A stretch of DNA of 36,563 bases from Myxococcales bacterium (lineage in GTDB: Bacteria; Myxococcota_A; Bradymonadia; Bradymonadales; Bradymonadaceae), in contig SLJM01000492.1 in assembly GCA_007135085.1 (NCBI GenBank), positions 1 through 36,563 on the forward strand, given 5' to 3'. The stretch's first letter is position 1; each line of letters starts with the position of its first letter. Position numbers and translations under genes: made by a program. This document shows positions 16,594 through 24,859 of the stretch, in pieces. The notes under the pieces are model-generated. The model made no database searches. It saw nothing but the letters and a program-made list of their open reading frames with translations, and had not been told where the DNA came from.

Positions 16594-17043
16594 CTACCGC
16601 TTCGACTTCGTAATCCACCGATCCAGGGCGTTGGCGAACTCCCGCTTCTGCACTCGTCCGAAGGGAGGCGGCCCCCCGGAGTGGACGCCCATATCACGCA
16701 ACTCTTCGTTAAAATCTCGCAGGCTCAGCGCCTCGCGCACGTTGGCGGCGTCCAATTCGCGCCCATAGGGGGTGATGACCTGGGCCTCTTTTTCGACCAC
16801 CCGAGCGGCAAGGGGAATATCGGCGGTGATCACCAGGTCGCCCTCCTGACAATGCTCGGCGATATGGTCGTCGGCCACGTCCGCTCCCTGGGCCACCGTG
16901 ACCGTCGACACCCGGGCCGACCGCGGCTTTGGAATCCAGTGGTTGGCCACCAACACCACGTCGACCTGACGCTTCAGGGAGGCCCGCACAAGGATTTCTT
17001 TGACGGCGTTCGGAGTGGCGTCGGCGTCGACCCAGATGGTCAT
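16594..17043 (-). CDS. yaiI: YaiI/YqxD family protein (UPF0178, DUF188)
   Basis: 149 residues from the ATG at 17043, the usual family length. The GGAG box just upstream supports it over the start 14 codons earlier. Conserved features: WVDADATPNAVKE at the N-terminus with Asp6 and Asp8, GADVADDHI (53-61), GDLVITADIPLAA (68-80) and HSGGPPPFGR (121-130). The family has a PIN-like fold, suggestive of nuclease ancestry, but its role is not established. It is divergent from the gene at 17247 and precedes the large kinase gene on the minus strand. Confidence 0.93.
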   Translation of the reverse strand: MTIWVDADATPNAVKEILVRASLKRQVDVVLVANHWIPKPRSARVSTVTVAQGADVADDHIAEHCQEGDLVITADIPLAARVVEKEAQVITPYGRELDAANVREALSLRDFNEELRDMGVHSGGPPPFGRVQKREFANALDRWITKSKR

Positions 17044-17246
17044 GATGGCTCCAGGACCTGGCAACTCATTTGCAATACGTCGCACACCTTAGCATACCGT
17101 AACCGAAAAGCCTTTGTCCTCTCCCACGACCGCCCGCTACTCTTAAATGGTCACGTTCATTCGTCATTATTGCAGAGCCTCGTCACCGTTGGGACATCTT
17201 CCCTGGTTGGCAGAAGCTCACAAAAATTTTTGTCGCGGAGGAAAAA

Positions 17247-17708
17247 ATGTTCATTAACAGAGCTTCCTGGATGGTATTTTTCGTAATCGCACTTTTCGTC
17301 GCTCTTCCCACGGCCGTCGCCGACGACGAAGAAGCCGACGGTGATGGCGAAGAAGAAACGGCACAGGCGGCCCCGGCCGCCTCGAACGGCGCCATTCAAT
17401 TACTGGAGGCCAAGACGGCCGCCGGCGTCGAGGATCGGGAGGCCGTCAACGAGGGCGACTCCTTCTCCGTCGGCGACAGCGTCACCGTCTGGATGGCCTT
17501 TCGCAACCCCGAGTCAGCTCAGGAAGTAGAGGTCGCCTGGAAGGCGGGCGACGCCGAAATCCACACCTATAAGATCAACATCGGAGAGAGCTGGCGCTGG
17601 CGCACCTGGGCCAGCCTGGCCGTGGGCCGCGCCGGTGATTGGACGGTGGAGATCCGCGACGGCGAGGGCAACTCGCTGGAGACTGTCTCGTTTACGGTCA
17701 ACGAATAG
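17247..17708 (+). CDS. Exported DUF2914-like protein
   Basis: 153 residues. The signal peptide (1-25, ending TAVA before DD) is followed by a short acidic/Ala-rich linker (26-46). The C-terminal domain contains VEVAWKAGD, then IGESWRWRTWASLAVGRAG and DWTVEIRDGEG...VSFTV, the arrangement seen in the DUF2914 domain (a small beta domain found in periplasmic proteins). A GGAGG box lies 5-6 nt before the ATG. A strong hairpin follows the stop. Function unknown; periplasmic location is likely. Confidence 0.75.
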   Translation: MFINRASWMVFFVIALFVALPTAVADDEEADGDGEEETAQAAPAASNGAIQLLEAKTAAGVEDREAVNEGDSFSVGDSVTVWMAFRNPESAQEVEVAWKAGDAEIHTYKINIGESWRWRTWASLAVGRAGDWTVEIRDGEGNSLETVSFTVNE

Positions 17709-17722
17709 TCCCAGGCCGTTCA

Positions 17723-17752
17723 GCCCCGGGTAATGAGAAATTTACCCGGGGC
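17723..17752 (+). terminator. Perfect 11-bp hairpin after the DUF2914-like gene
   Basis: GCCCCGGGTAA (17723-17733), 8-nt loop, TTACCCGGGGC (17742-17752): a perfect stem starting 15 nt after the stop codon. The downstream run is gtcccatgttt, so the T-tract is poor. It may end transcription or protect the mRNA 3' end, separating this gene from the AgmX/PglI-like gene. Confidence 0.65.
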
Positions 17753-17821
17753 GTCCCATGTTTACCTTTCTGGATGTACCGTGAAGCGATGTACTGCCGT
17801 GCCCACCCTGGGGAGGTATTC

Positions 17822-18790
17822 ATGTGGCGATTCGTAATGTCGAGTTCTTCGATTTTCCTTATTCTTTTTCTCGCACTTCCCGCTGTGGCACAGGACGGCT
17901 CCGGTGACGATGAGGAGGTGCCCACCTTCCGAATCGTCGGCGACGAACCTCCCGAAGAAGTCACGGCCGACGAGGTCGACGACGACGTCGATCCCGACGA
18001 GATCGATGAAGACCTCCCACAGATCGTGGCTCCCGAATTGGTGAGCGCTCACGTCGATTGGGAGTTCATCCCGGTCATCGAGGTCACCTCCACGGAGGGC
18101 GCCGTCAGCGAAGTCGACGCTCAGCGCACCCTCAACGACGACCAACAGGGCATCGCCGACTGTTTCGAGCCCACCTCCTATCCCGGAGAGGGGACGGTCA
18201 CAGCCGACGTCTACCTATCCTATAACGGAGTTCCCCAGGCGGTGAACGGCTCCACCGACGGAGTGGTTCGCCCCAACCAGGCGCGCTGCGTCATTCGCCG
18301 GGCCTGGCAATACGAATTCCCCAGGATGGCCGAAGAAGCCGACGAGGGCTCGCGCGTTCAATACCGAGTCCACTTCGTGGGCCAGAAGATCGATCCTCCG
18401 TCGGTGCGCGGCAACCAGGCCGCTCACCTCCTGGAGCGAGTCCACACCGAACAGACCGAGCTGCGAGAGCAGCTCGTCGACGGCCTGAGCGCCCAATTGC
18501 CCACGGCCGAGCGCTGCGCCGCCACCATCCTCGAAGAGCTCCCCGGCGACTTCGTCGCCTCCCAGGTCCAGATGAGCTGGCGCCAATCCAACGGCACCTA
18601 TACCCCGAGCGACGTGGACATCACCGTCGAGAATAAGACGTCATCTAACCTGCCGTCGGAGAAAGTCCTGGACTGCTACCGACGCACCCTGACCAATTGG
18701 GATATCGACGTCGAGTCCAACGACCTCCCCGCCCAATTGGAGGCCACCTTCTTCATCACCGTCGAGCCGCCGCAGACCCATCGGCTCTGA
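17822..18790 (+). CDS. Exported AgmX/PglI C-terminal-like protein, two domains
   Basis: 322 residues from ATG 17822, preceded by a strong GGGGAGG box (17810-17816); the frame is open further upstream but crosses the hairpin and the previous gene. Signal peptide 1-23 (PAVA before Q). Residues 25-68 are an acidic linker. Residues about 98-188 resemble the AgmX/PglI C-terminal domain of Myxococcus gliding and envelope proteins: an IADCFEP Cys (114), GTVTADVYLSYNGV, Cys156 before RRAWQYEFP, and VQYRVHFVG. Residues 205-315 look like a diverged second copy (Cys232, Cys285 in VLDCYRRTL, LEATFFI). In this family the paired Cys may form a disulphide. Role unknown; periplasmic. Confidence 0.7.
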   Translation: MWRFVMSSSSIFLILFLALPAVAQDGSGDDEEVPTFRIVGDEPPEEVTADEVDDDVDPDEIDEDLPQIVAPELVSAHVDWEFIPVIEVTSTEGAVSEVDAQRTLNDDQQGIADCFEPTSYPGEGTVTADVYLSYNGVPQAVNGSTDGVVRPNQARCVIRRAWQYEFPRMAEEADEGSRVQYRVHFVGQKIDPPSVRGNQAAHLLERVHTEQTELREQLVDGLSAQLPTAERCAATILEELPGDFVASQVQMSWRQSNGTYTPSDVDITVENKTSSNLPSEKVLDCYRRTLTNWDIDVESNDLPAQLEATFFITVEPPQTHRL

Positions 18791-18947
18791 GCGCATCGAC
18801 CTCCCTTTTCTAAAAGCACCGCCTGTGTCGCATATCGACAGGGGCGCCGAGACCAGGTGGGAGCATTTTATTTACTCTATTCGTTCTGGGACACACGTAG
18901 TATCTTGCTGAAATTCGGTTCACAACGATTTGAGCGAGAATGGGAAA

Positions 18948-19310
18948 ATGAAAATAAAATTGATGGATTTTTCCAACGCGATTATCCCCCTCACTCTGAC
19001 CTTTTTGACCTGCGGCCTCTACTATCTGTGGTGGGTCTTCAAAACCAGTCAGGACATCAACACTCGCCTCGATCGTCGTCAATTCAATCCGATGGTCGAG
19101 GCCCTTTGCACTGGCGCGACCTGTGGCCTCTGGACGTTCTGGTGGGACTGGCGAGTCGCCCAGGCGGTGGTCGAAATCGATAAACGAGAAAATAGCCCCC
19201 CCTCCATGAGCGCCCAGGACCTCTTTCTGAGCGCCATCGTCTCGATGGGCCCCTTCTTCTTTCAAGCAATACTCAATGATGGGAAAGGGCTGCGAACTCT
19301 CGAATTCTGA
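18948..19310 (+). CDS. DUF4234-like small membrane protein
   Basis: 120 residues from ATG 18948; an upstream in-frame TTG at 18930 would add six residues. Membrane segments lie at about 10-31 (LTFLTCGLYYLWWVFKTSQD), 50-67 and 92-109. The pattern of a hydrophobic segment ending CG-L-Y-x-L-W-W, then KTSQDIN, is typical of the DUF4234 family of integral membrane proteins, whose function is not known. It stands alone between larger genes. Confidence 0.72.
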   Translation: MKIKLMDFSNAIIPLTLTFLTCGLYYLWWVFKTSQDINTRLDRRQFNPMVEALCTGATCGLWTFWWDWRVAQAVVEIDKRENSPPSMSAQDLFLSAIVSMGPFFFQAILNDGKGLRTLEF

Positions 19311-19470
19311 TCTGACCGCTCTTCACCGGAGTATCTGGACTCGAGTCAAACCAATCCTCCTCAGCCACATCAGGTTGCAATTTATCGCCCACTCTGTAAG
19401 GAATGGCGCCCAGGTCTCACCGGTTGGATCGGTGACAATTTGCCACGTACGCAATGAGAAAAAAGACGCT

Positions 19471-20070
19471 ATGACCGACCAGAGTTTCGAGCTCGACCTG
19501 ATCAACTTTCACGGCGAGCCCCTACAACTTGATTTTGAAGTCCCCGGATCTTCGGCGGGGTGGCTGCTCGAAGGAGCGTTGATCGCCGACGACGGCGAAT
19601 CGCCGTGGAAGGTCGACGACGACGTCCCTTTCCGCGCCGAGTTGGACGCTCAACTGCTGGGTGACACGGTCCATATCAAGGGCTCCGTGGAAGGCTCCTT
19701 TTTCTATCGCTGCGGGCGCTGCTTGGAGTGGCGCCAGATAGAACTTGACGAGGACGTGGACTTCGTGTTGATGTCCCGCCCTTCCTGGGACGAGGCCTAT
19801 GAGGGCCGCGATGAAATCGTCCTGGAAGAACAGGATATGAACGTCAGCTATTACGAGGGCGAAATCATCGACCTTCGACCCCTTCTTCGGGAGGCGGTGC
19901 TGCTGGAATTGCCGAGCTTTCCCGTCTGTCCCGAGTCTCTTTCCGAGGCCTGCGACACCGCCTACGAGCGGATCGTGGGCGAAGAAACCCTCGAGGAAAA
20001 CGAGGCCAATTCAATGGACCTTCGCTGGTCGAAGCTGCGCGATATTGAACTTGGCGACGATAAGTCCTAA
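19471..20070 (+). CDS. yceD: YceD/DUF177 family protein, ribosome-associated
   Basis: 199 residues from ATG 19471; the frame is open to 19276 but that leader has no family features. Hallmarks: the CGRCLEW motif (Cys81, Cys84), NVSYYEGEIIDLRPLLREAV (125-143) with LLELPSFPVC, and a second Cys pair (Cys153, Cys161), so a metal site is plausible. DUF177 proteins are almost always encoded directly before rpmF, as here, and are linked to 23S rRNA or large-subunit maturation. Rather acidic throughout. Ribosome binding site weak. Confidence 0.9.
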   Translation: MTDQSFELDLINFHGEPLQLDFEVPGSSAGWLLEGALIADDGESPWKVDDDVPFRAELDAQLLGDTVHIKGSVEGSFFYRCGRCLEWRQIELDEDVDFVLMSRPSWDEAYEGRDEIVLEEQDMNVSYYEGEIIDLRPLLREAVLLELPSFPVCPESLSEACDTAYERIVGEETLEENEANSMDLRWSKLRDIELGDDKS

Positions 20071-20101
20071 GATTCGCCGTCGCTGATTCGGTGTGTTTCA
20101 C

Positions 20102-20143
20102 TTGACTTTTCTGTCGGACTGCGTACCTCTCGGTCCGACTTTT
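20102..20143 (+). promoter_or_regulatory. Hairpin with T-tract and possible -35 box between yceD and rpmF
   Basis: GTCGGAC (20113-20119) and GTCCGAC (20133-20139) form a 7-bp stem (two more pairs with a G-U), followed at once by TTTT (20140-20143): terminator-like. TTGACT at 20102-20107 overlaps it and, with TACCTC 16 bp later, could be a weak promoter. One reading is that read-through from yceD is attenuated while rpmF has its own promoter; another is a regulated leader of rpmF. The sequence cannot decide between them. Confidence 0.4.
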
Positions 20144-20163
20144 GATGCAAAGGGAGAACGATC

Positions 20164-20352
20164 ATGGCTGTGCCAAAGAAAAGAAAATCGAAAGCAAAAA
20201 CCCGCTCCCGGCGGGCCAACCACGACAAACTCAAAGCGGTCAACCTGCAGCGCTGCCCGCACTGCTACGCGCCCAAGCGCCCCCACCGGGCCTGCATGGA
20301 CTGCGGTTATTACCGAGACGAGCAAGTCGTCGAGAAGTGGGATATCTACTAA
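20164..20352 (+). CDS. rpmF: Ribosomal protein bL32
   Basis: 62 residues, normal length. N-terminus MAVPKKRKSKAKTRSRRA is the classical bL32 basic tail; Cys31, Cys34, Cys44 and Cys47 (CPHC, CMDC) form the zinc ribbon. An AAAGGGAGA box precedes the ATG. It belongs to the 50S subunit near the peptidyl-transferase entrance. Position after yceD is the conserved arrangement; the plsX/fabH genes that often follow are replaced here by the ACP-RpiB fusion. Confidence 0.98.
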   Translation: MAVPKKRKSKAKTRSRRANHDKLKAVNLQRCPHCYAPKRPHRACMDCGYYRDEQVVEKWDIY

Positions 20353-20387
20353 TCCCCAGCTGACTCCTCGAGCTTACGGGCTAACCG

Positions 20388-21107
20388 ATGAGCACCGAAC
20401 AGCGCGTCATCGAAGTAATCGCCGAAGTCTTCGAGATTCCAACCGAAGAGCTGTCGGCAGAGCTTCGGTTTATCGATGATCTCGGTGCCACCAGCCTCGA
20501 CGTCGTCACCTTGGTGTGGCGTATCGAAGAGGCTTTTGGTCTTGGAGAGATCGAGGAATCGGCGCTGGAGTCGGTTCACACCCTGGGCGATCTGATCGAA
20601 TTGGTCGACGCCCGCCGGGGGACGGTCTCGGAGGCGATCGAGGTGGTCGACGTGGCCATCGCCGCCGACCACGCCGGGGTCAACCTCAAAGCGGATCTCG
20701 TCGAATGGCTCACCGCCCGAGGCTGCGAGGTTCGCGACCTGGGACCAGCGGACTCTCAGTCCGTGGACTACCCCGACTTTGCCTCTCGGGTGGCCAATCA
20801 GGTCAAGGAAAAGGCCGCCCGCAAGGGTATCCTGGTCTGCGGCTCGGGTATCGGCATGTCGATCGCCGCCAATAAGGTCGACGGCGTGCGCGCTGCCGTG
20901 GTCTGCAACCCCCTTCAGGCCCGCCTGGCCCGCCAGCATAACAACCTCAACGTCTTATGCCTCGGCGAACGCCTCATCGGCAGTGATATGGCCCGCGAAT
21001 GCGTGGCCGCCTTTTTGGACACCCCCTTCGACCCCGGCGACGACGGCCGCCACCGCCGCCGCGTCTGCCGCATCCACGAGCTGGAGCATCCCGAACAACG
21101 GGACTGA
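20388..21107 (+). CDS. rpiB: Acyl carrier protein fused to ribose-5-phosphate isomerase B
   Basis: 239 residues in one uninterrupted frame. Residues 1-76 are an acyl carrier protein: helix I, then DDLGATSLDVVTLVWRIEEAF with Ser36 at the phosphopantetheine site (the usual DSL reads TSL), and HTLGDLIELV closing helix IV. Residues 86-230 are RpiB, which interconverts ribose-5- and ribulose-5-phosphate: AADHAG (Asp94, His95), CGSGIGMSIAANK (Cys151), ARQHNNLNVLCLGERLIG (His184) and GRHRRRV near the end. All expected catalytic positions of RpiB look intact. A fusion of these two proteins is not an arrangement I know. Only about ten residues separate the two domains. rpiB next to nrdR and the rib genes is usual. 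Confidence 0.93.
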   Translation: MSTEQRVIEVIAEVFEIPTEELSAELRFIDDLGATSLDVVTLVWRIEEAFGLGEIEESALESVHTLGDLIELVDARRGTVSEAIEVVDVAIAADHAGVNLKADLVEWLTARGCEVRDLGPADSQSVDYPDFASRVANQVKEKAARKGILVCGSGIGMSIAANKVDGVRAAVVCNPLQARLARQHNNLNVLCLGERLIGSDMARECVAAFLDTPFDPGDDGRHRRRVCRIHELEHPEQRD

Positions 21108-21131
21108 CCTTCCTCGCACAACGGCTAATCC

Positions 21132-21617
21132 ATGCGTTGTCCCTTCTGCGGTCATCTCGAAAATCGGGTCGTCGACTCACGTCAGGCCCGAGACGGCGTG
21201 GCCATTCGCCGTCGCCGAGAATGCCGGGACTGCGAGCGCCGCTTTACCACTTACGAGCGCGTCGAGGAGATCTATCCCCAGATCGTCAAAAGCGACGGTA
21301 GCCGCGAGGATTACGACCGGATCAAGCTCGCTCAGGGCGTGCGCCTGGCCTGTAATAAACGTCCCATCTCCACCGCCGATATCGATCGCGTCATCGACGA
21401 TGTGGAGCACCGCATGATCGAGCTCGGCGAAAAAGAGGTGACCAGCGACTGGCTTGGCTCGGCGATCACCTCCGAATTGCGCACCCTCGATCCCGTGGCC
21501 TATATTCGCTTCGCCAGCGTGTACCGCGGCTTTAGCGACATCGAAGAATTTCTGCAGGAATTGCGCGACCTCGACCGTACCCGCCGCGGTGAAAGCGAGC
21601 GCACCGGCGCCGACTGA
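21132..21617 (+). CDS. nrdR: Transcriptional repressor NrdR
   Basis: 161 residues, usual length. N-terminal zinc ribbon Cys3-x2-Cys6 and Cys31-x2-Cys34 (MRCPFCGH, ECRDCERRF) for DNA binding, then an ATP-cone (about 48-138). NrdR senses (d)ATP and represses ribonucleotide reductase genes. No NrdR box was found upstream of it in this window. Located between rpiB and ribD, a conserved neighbourhood in many bacteria. The last 15 residues are a charged, variable tail. Confidence 0.96.
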   Translation: MRCPFCGHLENRVVDSRQARDGVAIRRRRECRDCERRFTTYERVEEIYPQIVKSDGSREDYDRIKLAQGVRLACNKRPISTADIDRVIDDVEHRMIELGEKEVTSDWLGSAITSELRTLDPVAYIRFASVYRGFSDIEEFLQELRDLDRTRRGESERTGAD

Positions 21618-21698
21618 TCGACGGCTGCCCAACTTAGTTTTCGGCGACCCCATTCGGCTCTGTTTTTAAGGCCGTCTTAATCACGACCGGTATCGTTC

Positions 21699-22841
21699 AT
21701 GGACAGATCTGACCCAACCGCTCGCGACGAGCGCTTCATGGCCGAGGCCATCGAGTTGGCCCGTCGCGCCGCGGGCCGCACTCACCCCAATCCCCTGGTG
21801 GGCTGTGTCATCACCCGAGGCGATCTGGTCGTGGGCCGCGGCTGGCACCGACAGGCCGGCTGCGATCACGGGGAAGTGGACGCCATCAAAGACGCCGACG
21901 CCGATCTGCAGGGCTGCGAACTCTTCGTCAACCACGAGCCCTGCTGTCATTTCGGCCGCACCCCGCCGTGCACCAACGCCATTGTGGAGGCCGGTATCCG
22001 CCGCGTCGTGGTGGGCACCATCGACCCCGACCCCAGAGTCAGCGGCAAGGGGCTCGATATCTTGCGCGACGCCGGCGTGGAGGTGGTCTGCGGCGTCCTG
22101 GAAGAGGAGAGCCGCAAGCTCAACGCCCCGTTTTTCACCTATATCAACAAGGGCCGCCCCCTGGTGGCCGCCAAGTGGGCGATGAGCCTGGACGGCAAGA
22201 TCGCCACCCACAACGGCGACTCCGCCTGGATCACCGGCGAGGCGGCCCGGCGTCACGTCCACCACCTGCGCGATATCCACGACGCCATCCTGGTCGGGGC
22301 CAACACCCTCCATCGCGACGATCCCAGACTGACCTGTCGCCTTGATGAGGGTCGCGATCCGGTGCGCTTTGTCCTCGACGAACGCCTCGAGGCGCCGGCG
22401 ACACACCGAATCTTCCAGCCCGATCTGTCCACGGCGCCCACGGTGGTGCTCACCGGCCCCGCCGTCGACGAAGAGCGAAAAAAGCGCCTCCTCGACCAGG
22501 GCGTCGAAGTCGTCTCCCTCGAACTCGACGAGCGAGGCTGGCTTTCCACGCAGGCCATCTTGAGCGCCGTCTACGACCGACAGCTCATGAGCGTCCTCGT
22601 CGAAGGGGGCGGCGCCCTTCTGGGTTCTCTCTTCGACGCCCAGGCCGTGGACTACGCCTATGCCTATATCGCCCCCCGGCTCATCGGCGGCAGCACGGCG
22701 CCCACACCGCTGCAGGGCCGCGGCGTCGAAGCCGTCGCCAGGGGATTGCTCATCGCCGAACCGACGATCGAGCAATTTCCACCGGACCTCCTCATCCATG
22801 GCGAAGTGGCCCCCCGGCCCGCCGCCACCACCCCCGCTTAA
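21699..22841 (+). CDS. ribD: Bifunctional riboflavin deaminase/reductase RibD
   Basis: 380 residues. N-terminal deaminase: HPNPLVGCV, zinc site His57-Gly-Glu59 (the common HAE reads HGE here, HGEVDAI) with Cys82 and Cys91 in EPCCHFGRTPPC. C-terminal reductase (about 150-365): KWAMSLDGKIA, SAWITGEAARRHVHHLR, DAILVGANTL, DDPRLTCRL and LVEGGGALLGS. It converts the pyrimidine product of GTP cyclohydrolase II to the amino-ribityl-uracil precursor. Start ATG 21699; the 81-bp gap after nrdR contains no recognisable FMN riboswitch. First gene of the rib cluster. Confidence 0.95.
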   Translation: MDRSDPTARDERFMAEAIELARRAAGRTHPNPLVGCVITRGDLVVGRGWHRQAGCDHGEVDAIKDADADLQGCELFVNHEPCCHFGRTPPCTNAIVEAGIRRVVVGTIDPDPRVSGKGLDILRDAGVEVVCGVLEEESRKLNAPFFTYINKGRPLVAAKWAMSLDGKIATHNGDSAWITGEAARRHVHHLRDIHDAILVGANTLHRDDPRLTCRLDEGRDPVRFVLDERLEAPATHRIFQPDLSTAPTVVLTGPAVDEERKKRLLDQGVEVVSLELDERGWLSTQAILSAVYDRQLMSVLVEGGGALLGSLFDAQAVDYAYAYIAPRLIGGSTAPTPLQGRGVEAVARGLLIAEPTIEQFPPDLLIHGEVAPRPAATTPA

Positions 22842-22863
22842 CCTGCCAGCTCGGGAGTATTCC

Positions 22864-23499
22864 ATGTTCACCGGATTGGTCACCGACATCGGCCGCATCC
22901 ACAGCCGCCGCCAGAGCGGGGAAAACTTCACCTTTATCATCGAGACCAGCTACGACACCGCCGATCTCGATATTGGCGAGAGCATCGCCGTCGACGGCGC
23001 CTGCCTGACGGTGACCGCCATCGACGACGGCTCATTTGCCGTCGACGCCAGCCCCGAGACCCTGCGGCGCACCACCCTCGGCGATCGCCGCCCCGGCGAC
23101 GGCGTCCACTTAGAGCGGGCCTTGAGATTGGCCGACCGCCTCGGCGGCCACCTGGTCCTGGGCCACGTCGACGGCGTGGGCACCGTCACCGGCCGATCCC
23201 GCGAAAAAAACGCCTGGCTCATAGAGATCGACGCTCCCGATACGGTGGCCCCCTACCTCATCGAAAAGGGATCCATCACCGTCGACGGCGTCAGCCTGAC
23301 CGTCAATTCCGTAAAACAATCCAGATTCGGCCTTGCCATCATCCCCCACACCGCCGAAAAGACCCTGTTGGCAGAATACGCCCCGGGGCGTTCGGTAAAC
23401 CTCGAGGCCGACCTGATCGGCAAATATGTCGAGAAATTCGTCGGCGCTGCCGCCCCCGGCTTGAGCCTCGAAGATCTGACCCGAGCCGGTTTCGAGTGA
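22864..23499 (+). CDS. ribE: Riboflavin synthase alpha subunit
   Basis: 211 residues from ATG 22864 with a GGGAG box 6 nt upstream (22853-22857). Two tandem lumazine-binding barrels: N-terminal MFTGLVTDIG, ESIAVDGACLTVTAID, VDASPETLRRTTLG; C-terminal LGGHLVLGHVDGVG, APYLIEKGSITVDGVSLTV. It dismutates two lumazine molecules to riboflavin. The frame extends upstream inside ribD without family features. 22 bp after ribD. Also called ribC in some species. Confidence 0.95.
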   Translation: MFTGLVTDIGRIHSRRQSGENFTFIIETSYDTADLDIGESIAVDGACLTVTAIDDGSFAVDASPETLRRTTLGDRRPGDGVHLERALRLADRLGGHLVLGHVDGVGTVTGRSREKNAWLIEIDAPDTVAPYLIEKGSITVDGVSLTVNSVKQSRFGLAIIPHTAEKTLLAEYAPGRSVNLEADLIGKYVEKFVGAAAPGLSLEDLTRAGFE

Positions 23500-23520
23500 C
23501 CTCTTTTTGGAGAGCGAAAT

Positions 23521-24741
23521 ATGTCTCGACCTCAAACATCCGAAGAAATTGAGCTGGCCGACCAGGCCGGCGACGAGCCCCTGAGCGCCGGCACCCAGGA
23601 GGCCATCGCCCGCGTGGAGCGGGCCTTAAAGGCCATCGCCGACGGTGAGATGGTCATCCTCACCGACGACGAGGACCGGGAGAACGAAGGCGACCTGGCC
23701 ATGGCCGCCGACCGGGTCAGTCCGGAGGCGATCAACTTCATGGCCAAATACGGCCGGGGCCTGATCTGCCTGACCATGACGGGAGACCAGATCGAAAAAT
23801 TGAAGATCCCCATGATGGTCGACCAGAACTCCAGCGCCTTCGGCACGGCCTTTACGGTCAGCATCGAAGCCGCCGAAGGGGTGACCACAGGTATCTCCGC
23901 CGCCGACCGGGCCCGCACCATCGAGGCCGCCGTCGCCGAAGACGCCACGGCCGACGATATCGTCATGCCCGGCCATATCTTTCCCCTTCGCGCCCGAGAC
24001 GGCGGTGTGTTGGTGCGCACCGGCCAGACCGAGGGCAGCGTTGACCTGGCGCGACTGGCCGGCTGCCGCCCGGCGGGAGTGATCTGCGAGATCATGAACG
24101 ACGACGGCACCATGGCCCGCATGCCCGAGCTTCGCCAATTTGCCAAAGAGCACGACCTGCAGCTTCTGTCGGTCACCGATCTGATCACCTATCGCCTCCA
24201 GCGCGAGGCCGTCCTCGAATGCGTCGACGACGCCCCGCTGGACACCGAATTCGACGGCGACTGGCGGGTCCAGGTCTATAAAAGCCGCGTCGACGACGCC
24301 GAGCATTTATGCTTTATCTGCGGTCAGCCCGAAGCTGACGAACCCACCCTGGTGCGCGTCCAACCCCGATGCGATACCTTCGATACCTTTTTGCATCGCC
24401 GCGGCGGTTGCGTCCTCCAACTTCGCCGATGTATGGAGGCCATCAGCCGCAAAGGCTGCGGCGTCATCGTCTACCTGGACAAACAGGAATCGTCGGCCAG
24501 CGATCTCGTCGACCGCCACGTCCACGACGAGCCCAGCAAGCTCACCGATCAGGAGCGCGAGGCCCAGATCAACCGGCCCCAGCAGCGACTGCACGCCTTG
24601 GGCATCGGCGCTCAGATCTTGCGCAACGCCGGCTGCGCCAAGATCGAGGTCATGACCAACCGACCAAAGCGCATCATCGGCACCGAGGGCTACGGCATCA
24701 CCATCGTCGACCAGGTCCCGATCCCCGAATTCGATCTTTGA
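23521..24741 (+). CDS. ribB: RibBA-type protein: DHBP synthase with degenerate GTP cyclohydrolase II domain
   Basis: 406 residues. Residues 26-226 are 3,4-dihydroxy-2-butanone-4-phosphate synthase: [13 protein letters not shown] (49-61, Glu54 a metal ligand), [34 protein letters not shown] (His152), [16 protein letters not shown]. The second metal ligand, His in the usual GHTEA, is Gln169 here (GQTEG). Residues 245-400 align with GTP cyclohydrolase II in length and end ([16 protein letters not shown]), but of the three zinc cysteines only Cys284 and Cys297 remain (Gly295 for the middle one), RQEGRGIGL reads [10 protein letters not shown], and the catalytic Asp-x-Arg is lost. That half is probably inactive, like RibBX-type proteins. 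21 bp after ribE. Confidence 0.9.
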   Translation: MSRPQTSEEIELADQAGDEPLSAGTQEAIARVERALKAIADGEMVILTDDEDRENEGDLAMAADRVSPEAINFMAKYGRGLICLTMTGDQIEKLKIPMMVDQNSSAFGTAFTVSIEAAEGVTTGISAADRARTIEAAVAEDATADDIVMPGHIFPLRARDGGVLVRTGQTEGSVDLARLAGCRPAGVICEIMNDDGTMARMPELRQFAKEHDLQLLSVTDLITYRLQREAVLECVDDAPLDTEFDGDWRVQVYKSRVDDAEHLCFICGQPEADEPTLVRVQPRCDTFDTFLHRRGGCVLQLRRCMEAISRKGCGVIVYLDKQESSASDLVDRHVHDEPSKLTDQEREAQINRPQQRLHALGIGAQILRNAGCAKIEVMTNRPKRIIGTEGYGITIVDQVPIPEFDL

Positions 24742-24859
24742 CCCCGGTGAAAACCACGGTGCTCTCGCCAACAACCAGGACTGTCGGGTAGCTTCCCGAG
24801 CAACGCAGCGCGCCGTCCCCATTACCGACCACCTAGAACCTACCACCCGAAGTAGACCT

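Noticed and set aside
21618-21698. FMN riboswitch before ribD
   Set aside because: The gap is only 81 bp and shows none of the conserved helices; the 118-bp gap before ribH also lacks one.
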